Counted from the first letter of the stretch, positions 1 through 31,334 are shown. The stretch: DNA of 64,000 nucleotides from Micromussa lordhowensis (GCA_964020085.1 OZ026606.1:17216806-17280805); one strand, 5' to 3'. Numbers and translations are program-made. Notes: generated by a model not told the origin, from the sequence alone.

Positions 1-560
1 GAACTTTTAAATGCGCACGAGCACGATATAAAACATGTCCTTTCATTTACAACGTTGAGAAATTGTCCGGACCCAAGCGATCCATTAAGATCACAGATCA
101 TTTCACCTGTACCTCAGCCAATGTCATCTACTGTATAACTTGCACTCTTTGCAAAAAGTTATATATCGGCGAAACAGGTAGACGACTAGGCGATCAATTC
201 CAAGAACACCTTCGCGATGTAGAGAAAGACGATAAAGACACTTCTAAACTGGTCGCTAGACACTTTAATCTGCCGAATCATTCTAAGCAACATATGGCAG
301 TCTGCGGCCTCTCCCTACATCAAGGAAGCACAGAAAGCCACAAAACTCTTGAACAAAAATCGGCACTCTTAATCTTCACGGTATCAACGAACGCTTTTCA
401 TTCAACTAATTCATTCTGTTGTTTTTTCACGTTGCCAGGCACCAACCAATAGCGTAGCTCCATATTTCTGTATATAAACCACACACAACCCACAATTCCT
501 TGTTTCGCTCCGATGAAGGGCTAACGCTCAAAACGTCAGCTTCCGAATCTCTTTACAGTA
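1..560 (+). mobile_element. Penelope-like retroelement, 3' end with GIY-YIG endonuclease
   Basis: An open frame from 63 encodes a C-terminal GIY-YIG nuclease domain: an IYCITCTLC segment is followed by YIGETGRRLG and an EH pair, as in the endonuclease of Penelope-like retroelements. The reading continues to about 355, where a frameshift moves the conserved end (HGINERFSFN then stop) into another frame, so the copy is dead. The trailing sequence to about 560 contains the non-coding tail (GATGAAGGGCTAACGCTC) usual behind such ORFs. The reverse transcriptase part lies left of the window. The family call rests on the GIY-YIG motif and the tail; a free-standing GIY-YIG element is the alternative. 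Confidence 0.75.
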
Positions 561-828
561 CACAATTCACATTATCAACCCAGTTGATAAAACCAAATTA
601 TCTTGTAATACTCCCACTGACGCAGCACCACAGTTTCTTTAGAAACTTGCCCCCTTTATTCGTTAATTGAAATTAGAAGACTGATCTTCAATTTTTTCAA
701 ACCATCATCAAGGGCTGTGAAAGATGACAGAGTGGTACTAGGCTGGTCACCATATTGCTGTGGTAGTTCCTAATTCAAGCAAATGATAATCAACTACACC
801 ACGTACTGACTGACATTTTCTGACTTAC
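561..828. other. Intronic DNA, no feature seen
   Basis: This stretch lies beyond the last visible CCDC102A exon, in gene direction. I found no further exon with acceptor, open phase and donor, and no clear repeat. Confidence 0.4.
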
Positions 829-20943
<20,115 letters not shown>

Positions 20944-21473
20944 ATGGCGGAGAGCGATGAAAAGGACTTTTGCAACCTTCCCGAGGAAATTTGGCTTCAT
21001 ACGATTGGATACCTCGCAGCTATTCAAGATGTTCTTAATTTAGGATGTACGTGTAGAAGACTGTACTATCTGACGAACCAAAATGTATTATGGAGAAGAC
21101 GTTTCAAGGGCGACAGCGGTCATCTTTTACACCTCCCGCAAAGTTCAGCTTATTTTCATCACGTCATAGCCTCGAAGGATGAAAGCGAAAACCTTGATGG
21201 GGAGCAAGGATTCTGGAAGAAGTTGTATCTCAAAGCAAGTCATGCTCTTTCATTTCAGAACAGAAATTTCAATGGGTTTTCCAGCATTGCAGGAGAGAGA
21301 TTATGTGCGGAGTTTGTGGCAAACCCAAGGGCGGCTAGAAATGTCATGATTAGCTTCAACGGGGTTCGATTTGATGATCGCGCTCCGACTAAACAGAGTG
21401 TGGAAATTTGGGTCAAACTGAACAAGAAAAAGCCCGATGGAGTTATTATTGGATGTCAGAGCGAATCAGTAAG
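20944..21473 (+). CDS. F-box/LamG gene exon 1
   Basis: This exon encodes residues 1-176 plus two bases, with the F-box at residues 9-58 and the first LamG strand at the end. The donor GTAATT follows TCAGTAAG. Confidence 0.9.
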
Positions 21474-24400
21474 GTAATTATTGTCACAACATTAGGGGGT
21501 AGGGTAGGTTTGGTGACATTTTTGAAGTACATATAGCGTATTTACTCGGGTAAGCGTCCGGCGCTTATTTAATTTTTCGCGCCACAAGTGCGGCGCTTAT
21601 TCGAGGGCGGCGCTTATTGAAAATTTACCAGGCAAATTTACTTTTTCTATATTTTTATTCAAAGGTACACTTTCCATCTGTTGATTTTCATATGGACTGA
21701 TACTAATCTATACTTCGCATAGAAAGAATTCTGGAAAGAGAGCTTACCACCCGAGCAGAGAAATACAGTCACTTTGAACTAAAGAACATCACACTTAAGG
21801 AAAATAAATTGCTGTGTTTTTCCTGATTATGCGGAATTCCTCGAATAAGCGTTGCATCAGGGCGCTTATTCGAGGGCGGCACTTATTAACTTTTTTGTCC
21901 CAGATGCGGCGCTTATTCAAGGGCGGCACTTAATCGAGGGCGGCGCTTATTCGAGTAAATGCGGTACACAGGTACTGTACATTGATCTCCACAAAGTTTT
22001 AAAATAACGTTATCATATGGCTAGCTCTGCAAGTGGCCCAGGTGAAACAAATGGTAAAGGTAGGGTAAAGTCTGCATACGAGCCAAGTGGCCAATCAGGC
22101 CGGAGCTTATCCCGGTTTCTGTAGCATGAAGCAACTAGGAGTATTTCTATTCCCCCCTGGATGGAATGGTAGTCCATCACAGGATCACCCCCGGCATTAA
22201 ATTCGCCGGTACCCATTTATACACCTGGGTGGAGAGAGGTACTGTGAGTGTAAAGTGTCTTGCCCAAGAACACAACACAGGTTAAACAAATTTTGTACTG
22301 TAATTTGCTACTAACCATGCAAGAGTTGCAAATCACAGGAACTACCCTCTGTGTCTCACAAGAAAAGAGGTTCTTTTTATGCCGTATCTAACCTACAATC
22401 AGACGGTTGTTTTTTTTTTGGTGAACGGGAGAGGGGGAAAAAAGGATGCCTTATACATTTACTTCATGAGTCGCCTGCGCCCTATCATTGCTTACCTGCC
22501 ATTAACAATGTTATCTTGTGTCATGTTATAAATGTGAGCCAATTAGATTTTACCAGAAATTAAAGCGGCCAGTTGGCAGTACGAAAGCAGTGAGCACAAT
22601 GTACATGTTTACTTTCCAGGCAAGGGAAATAGCAAGTTGAAATGTCTCTGTTTCCATCAAGAAACAAAAACTTCATTGAAAAGAATCTTTTTTAGCAGAA
22701 GTGGTCAAAAGTCTGAACAGTGTAGGAATAAACATTACTACATACCAATTCCAGTGAACTCCCCACAACTACAGGTCATTTGCAGATGTGTGGAAATTTC
22801 AGAATCAATTGATAAATGGCGCTCTTGCTAAATCATATTGGAAGCATGGCTAAAACTTCTTCTTTGAAGTAGACATTCTTCTTGACACATTCCAACTGCT
22901 CTTCCTTTAAGGATTTGTAAATAAAATCTTGAGGAGACAAACCTTTAGCCGCTCAAGATCACACCCTCCAAGCTGAAAACTCGCTATTTACAAGTATGTT
23001 TATCTCCACAGCAGCCAGGCTCCATGTTTGAAATTGCAGTGGAAGTCAGATATCCAATCACATAACCAGTGCTTAAAGACTCTTTTGTATTACGACCAAT
23101 CAGAAAGAAGTCCAGATTCTGGACTACCGGCAGATGACTCCTGAAGTAATTGTATCTGACATTCTTTTCTCCCTCCCCCCGCTGTGACAAAAGACCACCT
23201 GATCCCAGGTTATTCCGTATCAAAACCCATTATTATATAAATTGACCAAGCCCCTAAATCTAAATCTATTCTGTACAGAAACTCCCAAATGGGATATATG
23301 CGTACAGGGACACAGTCAGCAGTTTCTTCATCGCAATTGCAGATGAAGTGACTTTTACACATAATTACGTCATTAATGTCTAGGTCCTATATAGGTAAAG
23401 GTAAAGTCTGCATACGAGCCTAGTGGCTCATCAGGCCGGAGCTTATCCCGGTTTCAGTAGCATGAAGCGATTAGGAGTATCTCTACTCTCCCCTGGATGG
23501 GATGCTAGTCCATCGCAGGGTTACCCCCAGCATCAAATTTGCCGGTACCCATTTATTTATACACCTGGGTGGAGAGAGGAACTGTGAGAGTAAAGTGTCT
23601 TGCCCAAGAACACAACACAATGTCCCCGGCCAGGGCTCAAACCCGGAGCACTCGCTCCGGAGTCGAGTGCTCTAACCATGAGGCCACCGCGCCTCCACAG
23701 GTCCTATATAAGAGAGGCTTTAAAGCATTAAGCAGAGATAGCATTCTGAATATCTGACCGAATACCCCCAGGGGGTTATGGCTAAAAGAGGAGTGAAAAG
23801 TGAAGCATTCTGAATATACTGGGGTAGATATGGTTCCACTCTGGGATGGTATGTAGGAAAGAAGGTGATCTATAAGTCCTATAACATTTCTTGTGTGTCT
23901 GGACATTTCTATATTGTGGTACTAACCCGTAGATTGTCTAGCAGCGAGGTCATGTTTGACTAAGACCTTGTGATTATAATGAATGACCGCATCTTGGTCC
24001 ATAAACAGACTGATTAAGAATTTGGCCAAATTGATCAAGTTATCTTGACCTTAAGTTGGTCAATGAATGTGACTTTGCTTTTACCTTCTTGTTTTCCTGG
24101 TCAGTTCAAACAGGTGGCCTCACTATCACTGGCAGATTCTTCATGTAGGACCTGATGGCTGCATCAGAGGCTCCCTGGAGCCTTACAAGTTCATGAAAGG
24201 ACCTTGCATCAATGATGGACAATGGCACCACATTGCATTAACGGCATCTTCTGACTGGCAATGCATGTTTGTTGATGGACGGGTTGTTTGTTCAATAAAC
24301 TTTGGAATTGGACATGAACTTCACAGGTTTGACCCTTCAAGTGAAATATGATTGAATATAAAAGAAATTCCATACTGGTGACCTCCACACACTACTTGTT

Positions 24401-27400
24401 CATCATATCCACTGGGGGGGGGAGAAATGCTCCTGTTGTCTTCTGAGTGACTACCATGAACCAATTTAGCATAACTGAGATTTAACCTTACCTCTTACCA
24501 TAGGGGCGGGAAAGAGGGGGGCTGCAGCGCCCTAATTTCCAAAAACTGTTGGGGCAAAATGCTTATGAGTTTGCCAACAGTACTTGGGAGTTAACACTCC
24601 AAATGGTTCCAAGGCTTGTACATGTAGGCTACTTTTTCTTACATTTTTCTTGCCAAAACCAACTTAAAGTGAAATGATATGAGGGATCTAGGTATTCTGT
24701 TTTGGAAAAAAAAACAGATATTAGGCTTAAATGTGTATTGTGGAAATTCAGGATATGGGTATCATTTCCATTCCCATAGCACCCCGGAAAAAACGATCGA
24801 CCGCATTTGAATTTTGGGCTTGCTCACGTTTTGGTTTGTGTTTCGCTCCGGTCATGGCTATGGCTATGTACAAGTAAAGGTAAATGACGGCACAAATTTC
24901 CATAAATGTGTTAGGTGCACATTTGTGTCGACAGAAATCAAGCGCGAAATCAAAAATAGCAAAGCAAATGCGTTGTCACTATAGGCAATTTTATTTCAGA
25001 TAACTTACCAGAGTAATTTGATACATGTTATTTTCACTCAGAGAAATGGGATTCTTGAGAACAGAGACCTTCAACTGTTTCATTAATTATATATTTTTGT
25101 TACTTACATGTTTGTATTTACATAAGTCGAGAATAGCAAATTTACTGTGATGAATTTAAACGATTCCAACCAGCCCCGAGATTTGTACGACAGCGAGTTG
25201 CTAATTTTAGAACCGTGGGAACTGCAATTTTAACCCAGCAACTTTCAATATTTTTGCTTTATTTTCAGCATTACTGTACTCACTGAAATATTTGTTGTTT
25301 ACCAAATAAAGGTGGTTTGTGCTCTGCAAGAAAATAACTAATATATGCTTGAGGTGTATCAAATTAAAAGATGCTGTTTTAGACTAGGTTTACACTAGAG
25401 GAAATTGTTCCGGGACGTTTTAGTACCGGATTAGTTTTGCCATTTACACAAAAGTGGACGAATCCGACATAAAACCTTCCCGGTTTGGTCGTGTCTCCGG
25501 AGATTTTGAATCCGGAATCTAAAGTGGGAACTTTGAATACGAAAACTTTTGAATCCGGAAAGTTTAGTCGTGTAAACGATTTTTTCTCCAATCCGGGTAT
25601 TTTTCCGCCTGCGATCTTTTGAGTTTGCGGTAAATCCAAAATGGAGGATCTTGTGCTAACACTGCTTACGGTCTCCGGTTGCCTGATCTTGTTGCAGGTT
25701 CAGGCGATAAATTTTGTTATGTGTACCGCAGTATTTCTGAGGAAACGCAAATTATTATCGCAAGGAATTTTAACGTCAGCCATATTTCTTCACCGACGAC
25801 GTAGGTGGCAGGATCGAAGACCGAGACGGTTTTGGGTTAGGCCAGGTCGAACAAGTGCCTGGTGGGACAATATGTTGGATAATGTCACGGTAGCCAGCGA
25901 ATGGAAAGAAAATTTCAGAATGTCCCACTCTACCTTTATGGAACTTTGTGAAGATCTTAGACCCCTACTTGAGAGAAACTCGACTAGAATGAGGCGTCCC
26001 ATATCAGTTGATGTTCCCGGAGTTGTCATTGTGTGTAAACAGTCAGGAATCCGAATATCCTTTCAGTGTAAATGCCTACAAATCCGGATACTCTAAATTT
26101 GATGAATCCGGAAACATTAATGAATCCGGAACAATTTCCTCTAGTGTAAACCTAGTCTTATTGATTTAAATCGTTAGGGGTTATTTCCTCGATTTACAGT
26201 CAACGCTTACCAAAACACCATGAATAAAACTGAGCAGCGCTCATCAAAACAACAGCAAATGAATAAAACTAAGTTAAATCCACCTGTTACTCAACATCAA
26301 CTTCAGTGTATAAATTCTGCATTCAATACTGGTTAAATTATCATTGTTAAATCCACCTGAGAGAAAATCAACTAGAATGAGGCATCCCATATCAGTCATC
26401 AGAACAACACATCTGATGATCTGCGTGTTTACATCTTAAGATCACGTACGTTTACACATTTTTATATTCCATGAAAACTGACATTCGACCCGTCCAACAA
26501 GTATTTACAGTCTATTAAAGCATCCAACTTGATCATAAAAACAATAAGCCATGTTAACAGGGGTGAATTTCTCACCTGCTGGCCTCGTCATCTTTTTCCA
26601 AATCATTTTCCCTTCAGGTAAGCGGTCTCGGACACCACGGCCATCGAAGCTGTTGTCGTGGAGTGCGCCTCGATATCTAGTTCTGGTTCCTCCAGCCTTT
26701 TCTTTCGGTTGACCCCTAGCCGCAGTATGTCGAGGGAGATTTTCTCCCGTTTGACAAAAGGTCTTCCGTTTGAAACTGTAACACTGCTCACTTTGTACTC
26801 TGACCCTATCGCTCTAAAACTTCCTGGGTAGTACTCTGTTGAAACATCCCCGCCTCCGCTCAAAATATCATCAATAATCAGTGACCTCATATCCTTTTCA
26901 AATGATTTCCCACGATGGAAAGTTCTTCCGTACGCATTCATTTTGAAGCAAAGTTGTTCTGCCCGCAAAAAGAAACATGATATATCACGTGACCAATCTG
27001 GGCGCTCCAAATGGTCACGTGAGCGAACCCAATATTCAAATGCGATCGATCATTTTTTCCGGGGTGCTAACAGTTTAGTGATTTCAGTAGTAACTGTTTC
27101 TTTTATAAGTTTCTGATTTTATCTGATTGAGTAGGCTGTCTATGAAGGTTATAGAGTAGACAATTAATTTTTGGAAGTATAACAGTTTCATAAGACGTTT
27201 TTGTTTTTACTGCAATTTGACTGCATTTCCAACACTCACCCATTCGGCATTCAATAGTTTTTTTTTCAAGCAAGGAGGTCCCCCCCCCCCCCCTTCAAGT
27301 TTAAAGGTGCCTGTAACCCTATTCTTCTCACTCTGTAATAACTTGATATACAGTACATGTTGCAAGAAAATATATGTTGAGTCCATATCTACCTATGTGT

Positions 27401-28441
27401 ATTAAAACTGGAACAGCAACTGGAAACTTTTACAGACAGTATACTCAAAGCCTAGGGCATGGTTGTTCAAAGAGTGGATAATATTATCCAGTCATTTCAA
27501 ATCAATATCAGGCCCTGGTTGCTCAAAGTGGATAACGCTATCCGCCGGATAAATCACTATTCAGCGGATAAGTATTGACAAAACAAACCGCGCCATCCGC
27601 TGGATAGTGATTTATTCGTTGGATAGTGTTATCCGCCTTTCGAACAACTGGGGCCAGATGGATGATGTACATGTAGCTGCTTTTGTCAATGATTATCTGC
27701 TGCACATTGATTTATCTTGTGTATAACATTATGCAACTTATAACATGTACATATTTTTCAGATATTACATGAAGTATAGTCAAATTGGCAATGGTGTTAT
27801 CAGTTATGGGACATGTACACCTTGGGGAGAGGATGCTATGCCTCGTGGCCATACTGGATGGTATCCCTTTCACGGCTTGGTGAGATCAATATTTTGAAAC
27901 ACATTGTAGTGGATATCACAAAGAAAATTGCACCAAAAATTGTCTGTGCAAAGCTTCCTCAGGGCTCCATGAAACTTGTGTGATAAAGTTTTAAATTTGT
28001 CAGTTTGTCCCAGGTTCTAGGTTTGCTTTGGAACAGACAAAGCAAATGTGTGAATGCTAATAATAAATGAGCATGGAAAGACACAAATTCCTGGGTTTTT
28101 TTTTTCTTAAAGATTATGTAAGATTGCTCACTAGAGGTATGATTGAATTTATTTTAATAGGTTATATTTGTTTTTCCACTAAGGTAAGGGAAGTGCGCAT
28201 CTGGTCATGCCTGTTGTCCGAATCTGAGGTGCGTCAGAACATGCATGTCCAACGCATAGACCTGGTCCAGCAAAAAGCAGCTGGACTTGGCAAAAATGCT
28301 TTGATTGGCTACTGGCCCATGAACAGGCTAATGTCCGGTCCGTGGCCGTGGCAGGGATCTTTAGTGTCCTGTACATCACATTTGGAGGAACACAGAGAGA
28401 AAAGTGTGAATTTACGGATTGTATGTGCCAGTTTACCATGA
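20944..28441 (+). CDS. F-box protein with LamG-like (concanavalin A-type) domain, four exons
   Basis: Exons 20944-21473, 24105-24326, 27762-27879 and 28184-28441 join in phase to 375 residues. The N-terminus has an F-box (CNLPEEIWLHTIGYLAAIQD, then CTCRRLYYLTNQNVLWRRRF), the usual Skp1-binding part of SCF ubiquitin ligases. From about residue 160 to 330 follows a LamG-type beta-sandwich: SVEIWVKLNKK, GPCINDGQWHHIALTASSDW, MFVDGRVV, TGWYPFHGLVREVRIWSCLL, GYWPMN. Substrate recognition by the LamG part is inference. The start ATG at 20944 follows AAC and precedes GCG, a good Kozak context. The last 35 or so residues after GYWPMNR look unlike LamG, so the 3' end could be spliced differently. Confidence 0.87.
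21536..21965. repeat. MITE-like repeat rich in GGCGCTTATTCGAGGGC
   Basis: The ends GCGTATTTACTCGGG and CGAGTAAATGCGGT are inverted. The modules GCGGCGCTTATTCGAGGGCG recur at both sides of an AT-rich centre. It lies in intron 1 of the F-box gene. Confidence 0.7.
22053..22280 (-). repeat. tRNA-derived SINE, head missing
   Basis: It runs from GGTAAAGGTAGGGTAAAGTC through GGAGCTTATCCCGGTTTC to CCCAAGAACACAACACA, in minus orientation. The tRNA-like head is lost. Confidence 0.8.
22281..23393. other. F-box gene intron 1, non-coding
   Basis: Mixed AT-rich sequence with short ORFs and a T-run near 22411. I recognise no gene or element. Confidence 0.4.
23394..23698 (-). repeat. Full-length tRNA-derived SINE with 12-bp target duplication
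   Basis: AGGTCCTATATA stands at 23382-23393 and again at 23699-23710, so the 305-bp unit is complete. Read on the minus strand it opens with a tRNA-like head (GGCGCGGTGGCCTCATGG; B-box GGGTTTGAGCCC) and ends GCAGACTTTACC. It is the best reference copy for the family in this window. Confidence 0.92.
24105..24326 (+). CDS. F-box/LamG gene exon 2
   Basis: This exon has 222 bases with acceptor TGGTCAG and donor GTTTGA. The first base completes a Ser codon. It encodes NRWPHYHWQILHVGPDGC through DGQWHHIAL to GIGHELH, the central LamG strands. Confidence 0.88.
24327..25381. other. F-box gene intron 2, first part
   Basis: No gene. It contains a G-run at 24414-24423 and AT-rich sequence. Confidence 0.4.
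25382..26157. mobile_element. PIF/Harbinger element, 776 bp, truncated
   Basis: The ends GACTAGGTTTACACTAGAGG (continuing to a perfect 32-base inverted repeat) are flanked by TTA on both sides (25379-25381 and 26158-26160), the 3-bp duplication typical of PIF/Harbinger. AATCCGGA words recur near both ends. It carries the N-terminal part of a Harbinger-type transposase but no catalytic core. Confidence 0.88.
25641..26096 (+). pseudogene. PIF/Harbinger transposase N-terminal fragment
   Basis: A 151-residue ORF with the recognisable block RFWVRPGRTSAWWDNMLD, then EWKENFRMSHSTFMELCEDL and RRPISVD, as in HARBI1-like transposases just upstream of the DDE domain. After VDVPGVVIV the frame runs into the right terminal repeat, so the DDE domain was lost by deletion and the product cannot be catalytic. 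Confidence 0.82.
26603..26941 (-). CDS. Unassigned ORF with possible helix-turn-helix, antisense in intron
   Basis: A 112-residue ORF starting MNAYGRTFHRG, with SLIIDDILSGGGDVST and AIGSEYKVSSVTV, a layout like the N-terminal paired/HTH part of transposon-derived proteins. A basic KREKISLDIL...NRKKR stretch follows. There is no catalytic domain and I cannot name a family with confidence. It could be a transposon relic. Confidence 0.35.
   Translation of the reverse strand: MNAYGRTFHRGKSFEKDMRSLIIDDILSGGGDVSTEYYPGSFRAIGSEYKVSSVTVSNGRPFVKREKISLDILRLGVNRKKRLEEPELDIEAHSTTTASMAVVSETAYLKGK
27511..27655. repeat. 145-bp MITE with GGCCC ends
   Basis: The left end GGCCCTGGTTGCTCAAAGTG pairs with the right end CGAACAACTGGGGCC. 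The inner words GGATAACGCTATCCGCCGGA and their complement continue the hairpin. A fragment of the same kind stands at 27459-27492. Confidence 0.75.
27762..27879 (+). CDS. F-box/LamG gene exon 3
   Basis: This exon has 118 bases, acceptor TTTTTCAG, donor GTGAGA, and ends in phase 0. It encodes YYMKYSQIGNGVISYGTC to GWYPFHGL. Confidence 0.88.
28184..28441 (+). CDS. F-box/LamG gene exon 4 (terminal)
   Basis: It follows acceptor CCACTAAG in phase 0 and encodes VREVRIWSCLLSESEVRQNM to GYWPMNR, then a tail ending ...VCASLP and TGA at 28439-28441. The tail after GYWPMNR is unlike a LamG end, so a missed splice site or a repeat-derived 3' end is possible. An overlapping frame (28342-28608) stays open but has no recognisable domain. 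Confidence 0.75.
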   Translation, partial: VREVRIWSCLLSESEVRQNMHVQRIDLVQQKAAGLGKNALIGYWPMNRLMSGPWPWQGSLVSCTSHLEEHREKSVNLRIVCASLP

Positions 28442-28935
28442 CAAATCTCTCCGCCATTTGGATCTGCAAATTCTGTGGCAACTTTATGGGGTGTGTGTAT
28501 GCTGGTTGTCCTCAACTTGTGTCGGGGCACACAGGGCTTTGGCAATACAATCGAACCTCTGGGCACAGAGAGGTGGTCCTTGTTAGGAGGTTAAGAATAG
28601 ATCCCTAAACTGGGACGAAAATATATTATTATTATTATTGGTAGTGGTATTTTGTATGTTCATTTTTCGCTTCATCCGTTCTGTAACTTGTCATTAAATG
28701 ATATAAATTACACGTAAATTAAATTATATAGTAAGTCGGGTTCCCTCTCACCTTTTGATTGGTTCTTACTTACCAGTTTTACTTATTTGTTTGTTTCATT
28801 TCATTCTTTTTATCCATTTATAAATTATATTTTCAAAATATCGATGTGTAAGGCAAGGAAGCCCAGGGAAGCTAATAAGGCTTATGATCCATTGGATGAC
28901 ATTCTTTTTTTCTGTTTCTTTATTTTGTAAAACAA
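28442..28935. other. 3' flank of the F-box gene
   Basis: Probable 3' UTR followed by a short (ATT)n run at 28625-28640 and AT-rich DNA. A weak ATTAAA at about 28692 could be the polyadenylation signal. Confidence 0.35.
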
Positions 28936-29046
28936 GTAGATTCCACGTTGACGTCAAAACGTAGAAAGAACATCAGTGACACCACGAGCCGTTAGCCGAG
29001 TGTGTCAGTGATGTTCTTACCACGTTTTGACGGCTTCTGTGATCTA
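28936..29046. repeat. 111-bp foldback repeat
   Basis: GACGTCAAAACGTAGAAAGA... at the left pairs with ...TCTTACCACGTTTTGACG at the right, with AACATCAGTGACA and TGTCAGTGATGTT inside. Confidence 0.7.
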
Positions 29047-29328
29047 TTTTTGAACAGGCGCACGCCAGCAAGGAATCTTTAAAAAATAAAGTGAAATTTA
29101 ATATATTGGTGGAATTAAAAAATGACATTTAGAAGACAATCCTGTGTTGAAGAGTATCTTAGTCAGTTATCCTGTGGTATGTAATTTCAAGTTCTTTTCA
29201 TGTTTTGCGCTCGTGTCCCCTCCCGTGTTATTCTTATCCTAACCCTAAGTTTAAGATGAATCTTCTCAGTATTGCATTGCGCATTGCGTACACAACGTCA
29301 GAGAATTCCCACTGACAAGCTAAGCTCG

Positions 29329-29482
29329 CAGGCGCGGATCCAGGATTTTGTAATAATGTAATAGAATATTATTTTAATGTTTGAGGGATAAGAAGAAAAA
29401 AAAGAAAAAGAAAGAAGGGGGCTCAGAAAAAGGGGGGAGGGGGTGGAAATTCACCCATTTCACCTCCCCTGGATCCGCGCCT
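29329..29482. repeat. 154-bp MITE with CAGGCGCGGATCCAGG ends
   Basis: The inverted ends CAGGCGCGGATCCAGG and CCTGGATCCGCGCCTG are flanked by GCTCG on both sides (29324-29328, 29483-29487), a likely 5-bp target duplication. The interior is purine-rich. The termini look hAT-like, although hAT elements usually give 8 bp. Confidence 0.7.
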
Positions 29483-29899
29483 GGCTCGATAGCGAAATAA
29501 ATGCTCGTTTTCTCTTAAACAAGCATGGTGGCCTACATTTTTGGTGTACAGATTATCCTTTAAGTTAAAAAAAAAATAGGGAAAATATTGTTCGGAAGGA
29601 AAAATATATGGTTAAAAGAGTGCACAAAATCGATACCTAAGGATGCGAATTATGACCTCGAAAACAACGATTCGTGGAACAATGTGCGTCGATGTCGTTT
29701 AGAATTGGGTGAGTTTTCCTTAAATTATATACTAGGTATACCTATCGATAGAGTGCCAACGAGCAAATAATTTGTGCTATAATAAAGGGTTTATTAATAC
29801 AGCATAACGGATTTTTGGTTCTCTTCTGTTGCAAACATTACCGAGAGAAAAATTATTACACGTTTACCGGCCGGTAACGTTCGTCACGCAATCCCTGAA

Positions 29900-30430
29900 T
29901 ATATCGCTGCTCGGTCGAACTTTCAGTTCAATATGATGGGCAAAGTCAAAGTGAAAGTGAACACGCAAGTTTGATTGATGAACATGACTCGTTTAATTCT
30001 GTGGCAAAACAGATCCGATTTGTGTTTTGAACACTGGATTCGACTGTATGATAAACACGCTCGTTCAGTTCTGTTCGGAAACACTGCCGACTCAACCTTC
30101 AGTTCGATATGCTAGATTTCAACACTGGATTTGCTCTAGTGGTTCGACTGGTGAACACAATCTTTCCAAAAAAGCTGCCCGATGGAACTTTCAGTTCGAT
30201 ATAGGTAAACAGAGAAGGAATACACTGTTTCGATTCATGAACACGCTCGTTCAATTCTGTGGTGAACACGCTGGTTCGTTTTCGTGTCGATTTTGTGTCT
30301 TGGATTTGCTCTTGTCTGACAGTTTTCCTGAATATTCGAATTAGAAGAAGAGTTTTGTAAAGGGTACGCTCCCCAATTGAACTTTCATTTCGATAAAGTG
30401 AGAGAGGAAACACACTGGTTCGATATGTTC
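29900..30430. repeat. Degenerate tandem repeat region
   Basis: Two words recur: GAACTTTCAGTTCGATAT (near 29911, 30090, 30185 and 30379) and GATGAACACGCTCGTTCA (near 29976, 30050 and 30236). Spacing varies between about 70 and 190 bases. Short ORFs arise from it on both strands. Confidence 0.55.
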
Positions 30431-30649
30431 TGAGACTATGAAATTGTTCACAGTTGGATAAACACAACAGCAAAGAAAACAATGATATTCCACGAGACAA
30501 GTCTAGATGTAACGCGCCTCCTGATTGGCTAAAAACTACAATAGCTCGAATAGTTCCGTGCTTGCAATTGGCTCAAACTGAGCCATTGTTACATCTTACA
30601 CCTTACAGTTACACTTTTCAGAGCTCGATCGAGAATTTTTTCGCATACG

Positions 30650-31334
30650 CCATTCTTCGCGCGGCACTACATGTATCATGTAGATCAAATGTCTTCTAAG
30701 ATAAATAAGAAGCTGGGTCTACTTAAACGTATTCGTTATTGTCTACCTTTGGATGCTAGATTGCTGTTTTTTAACAGCTATGTTCTGCCATTGTTTGACT
30801 ATGCAGATATCGTATGGGGGGATAGAGGCAATTCCACTTTAATGTTGCAACTTCAATCTTTGCATAATAAAGCTGCAAAAATAATTTTAGATTTGCCTAT
30901 CGGATCATCTGCAAGCGAGGCCCTGAGTAAATTGAAATGGAGAACTCTCGCAAGACGCAGGGCCGAGCATAGGGCAACTTTTATTTTCAAATGTTTAAAT
31001 AACTTATTTTCACATCGTTTCAATATAGAATTTAATAAAGATAAACATGATTATAATACAAGATGTAAGAACAATATCCGTAAGAGTGCATCTAGTAGAA
31101 ATTGGGGGCATTGGTCTTCTACAAATTTTGCCTCAAATGATTGGAATAAATTAGACCTTTCAATAAGACAAAGCCCATCATTAGCTAGTTTTAAAAGAGC
31201 GTTAGGAAATGTAAATAGCTTTTAGTCTAATTTTTATATATTCATATATTTTAATTTTTGAGGACTCTTTTGTAAATCACTTATCGGTGAAATTGATTAC
31301 CTCAATAAAGATTATTATTACTATTACTATTCTC
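30650..31334 (+). mobile_element. LINE 3' end, reverse transcriptase C-terminal region
   Basis: An open frame from 30671 to 31225 reads NKKLGLLKRIRYCLPLDARL, FNSYVLPLFDYADIVWG, HNKAAKIILDLP, then DWNKLDLSIRQSPSLASFKR and stop. This is the typical C-terminal part of a non-LTR reverse transcriptase. AATAAAG and an ATT/ACT microsatellite tail (31309-31334) close it. The copy is 5'-truncated but the retained frame is intact. It is in the same broad family as the copy at 3420-4140, though clearly diverged. Confidence 0.85.

Noticed and set aside
28342..28608. ORF overlapping the last F-box exon in another frame
   Set aside because: No LamG or other domain; cysteine-rich look is chance. The spliced frame in phase with exon 3 is preferred.
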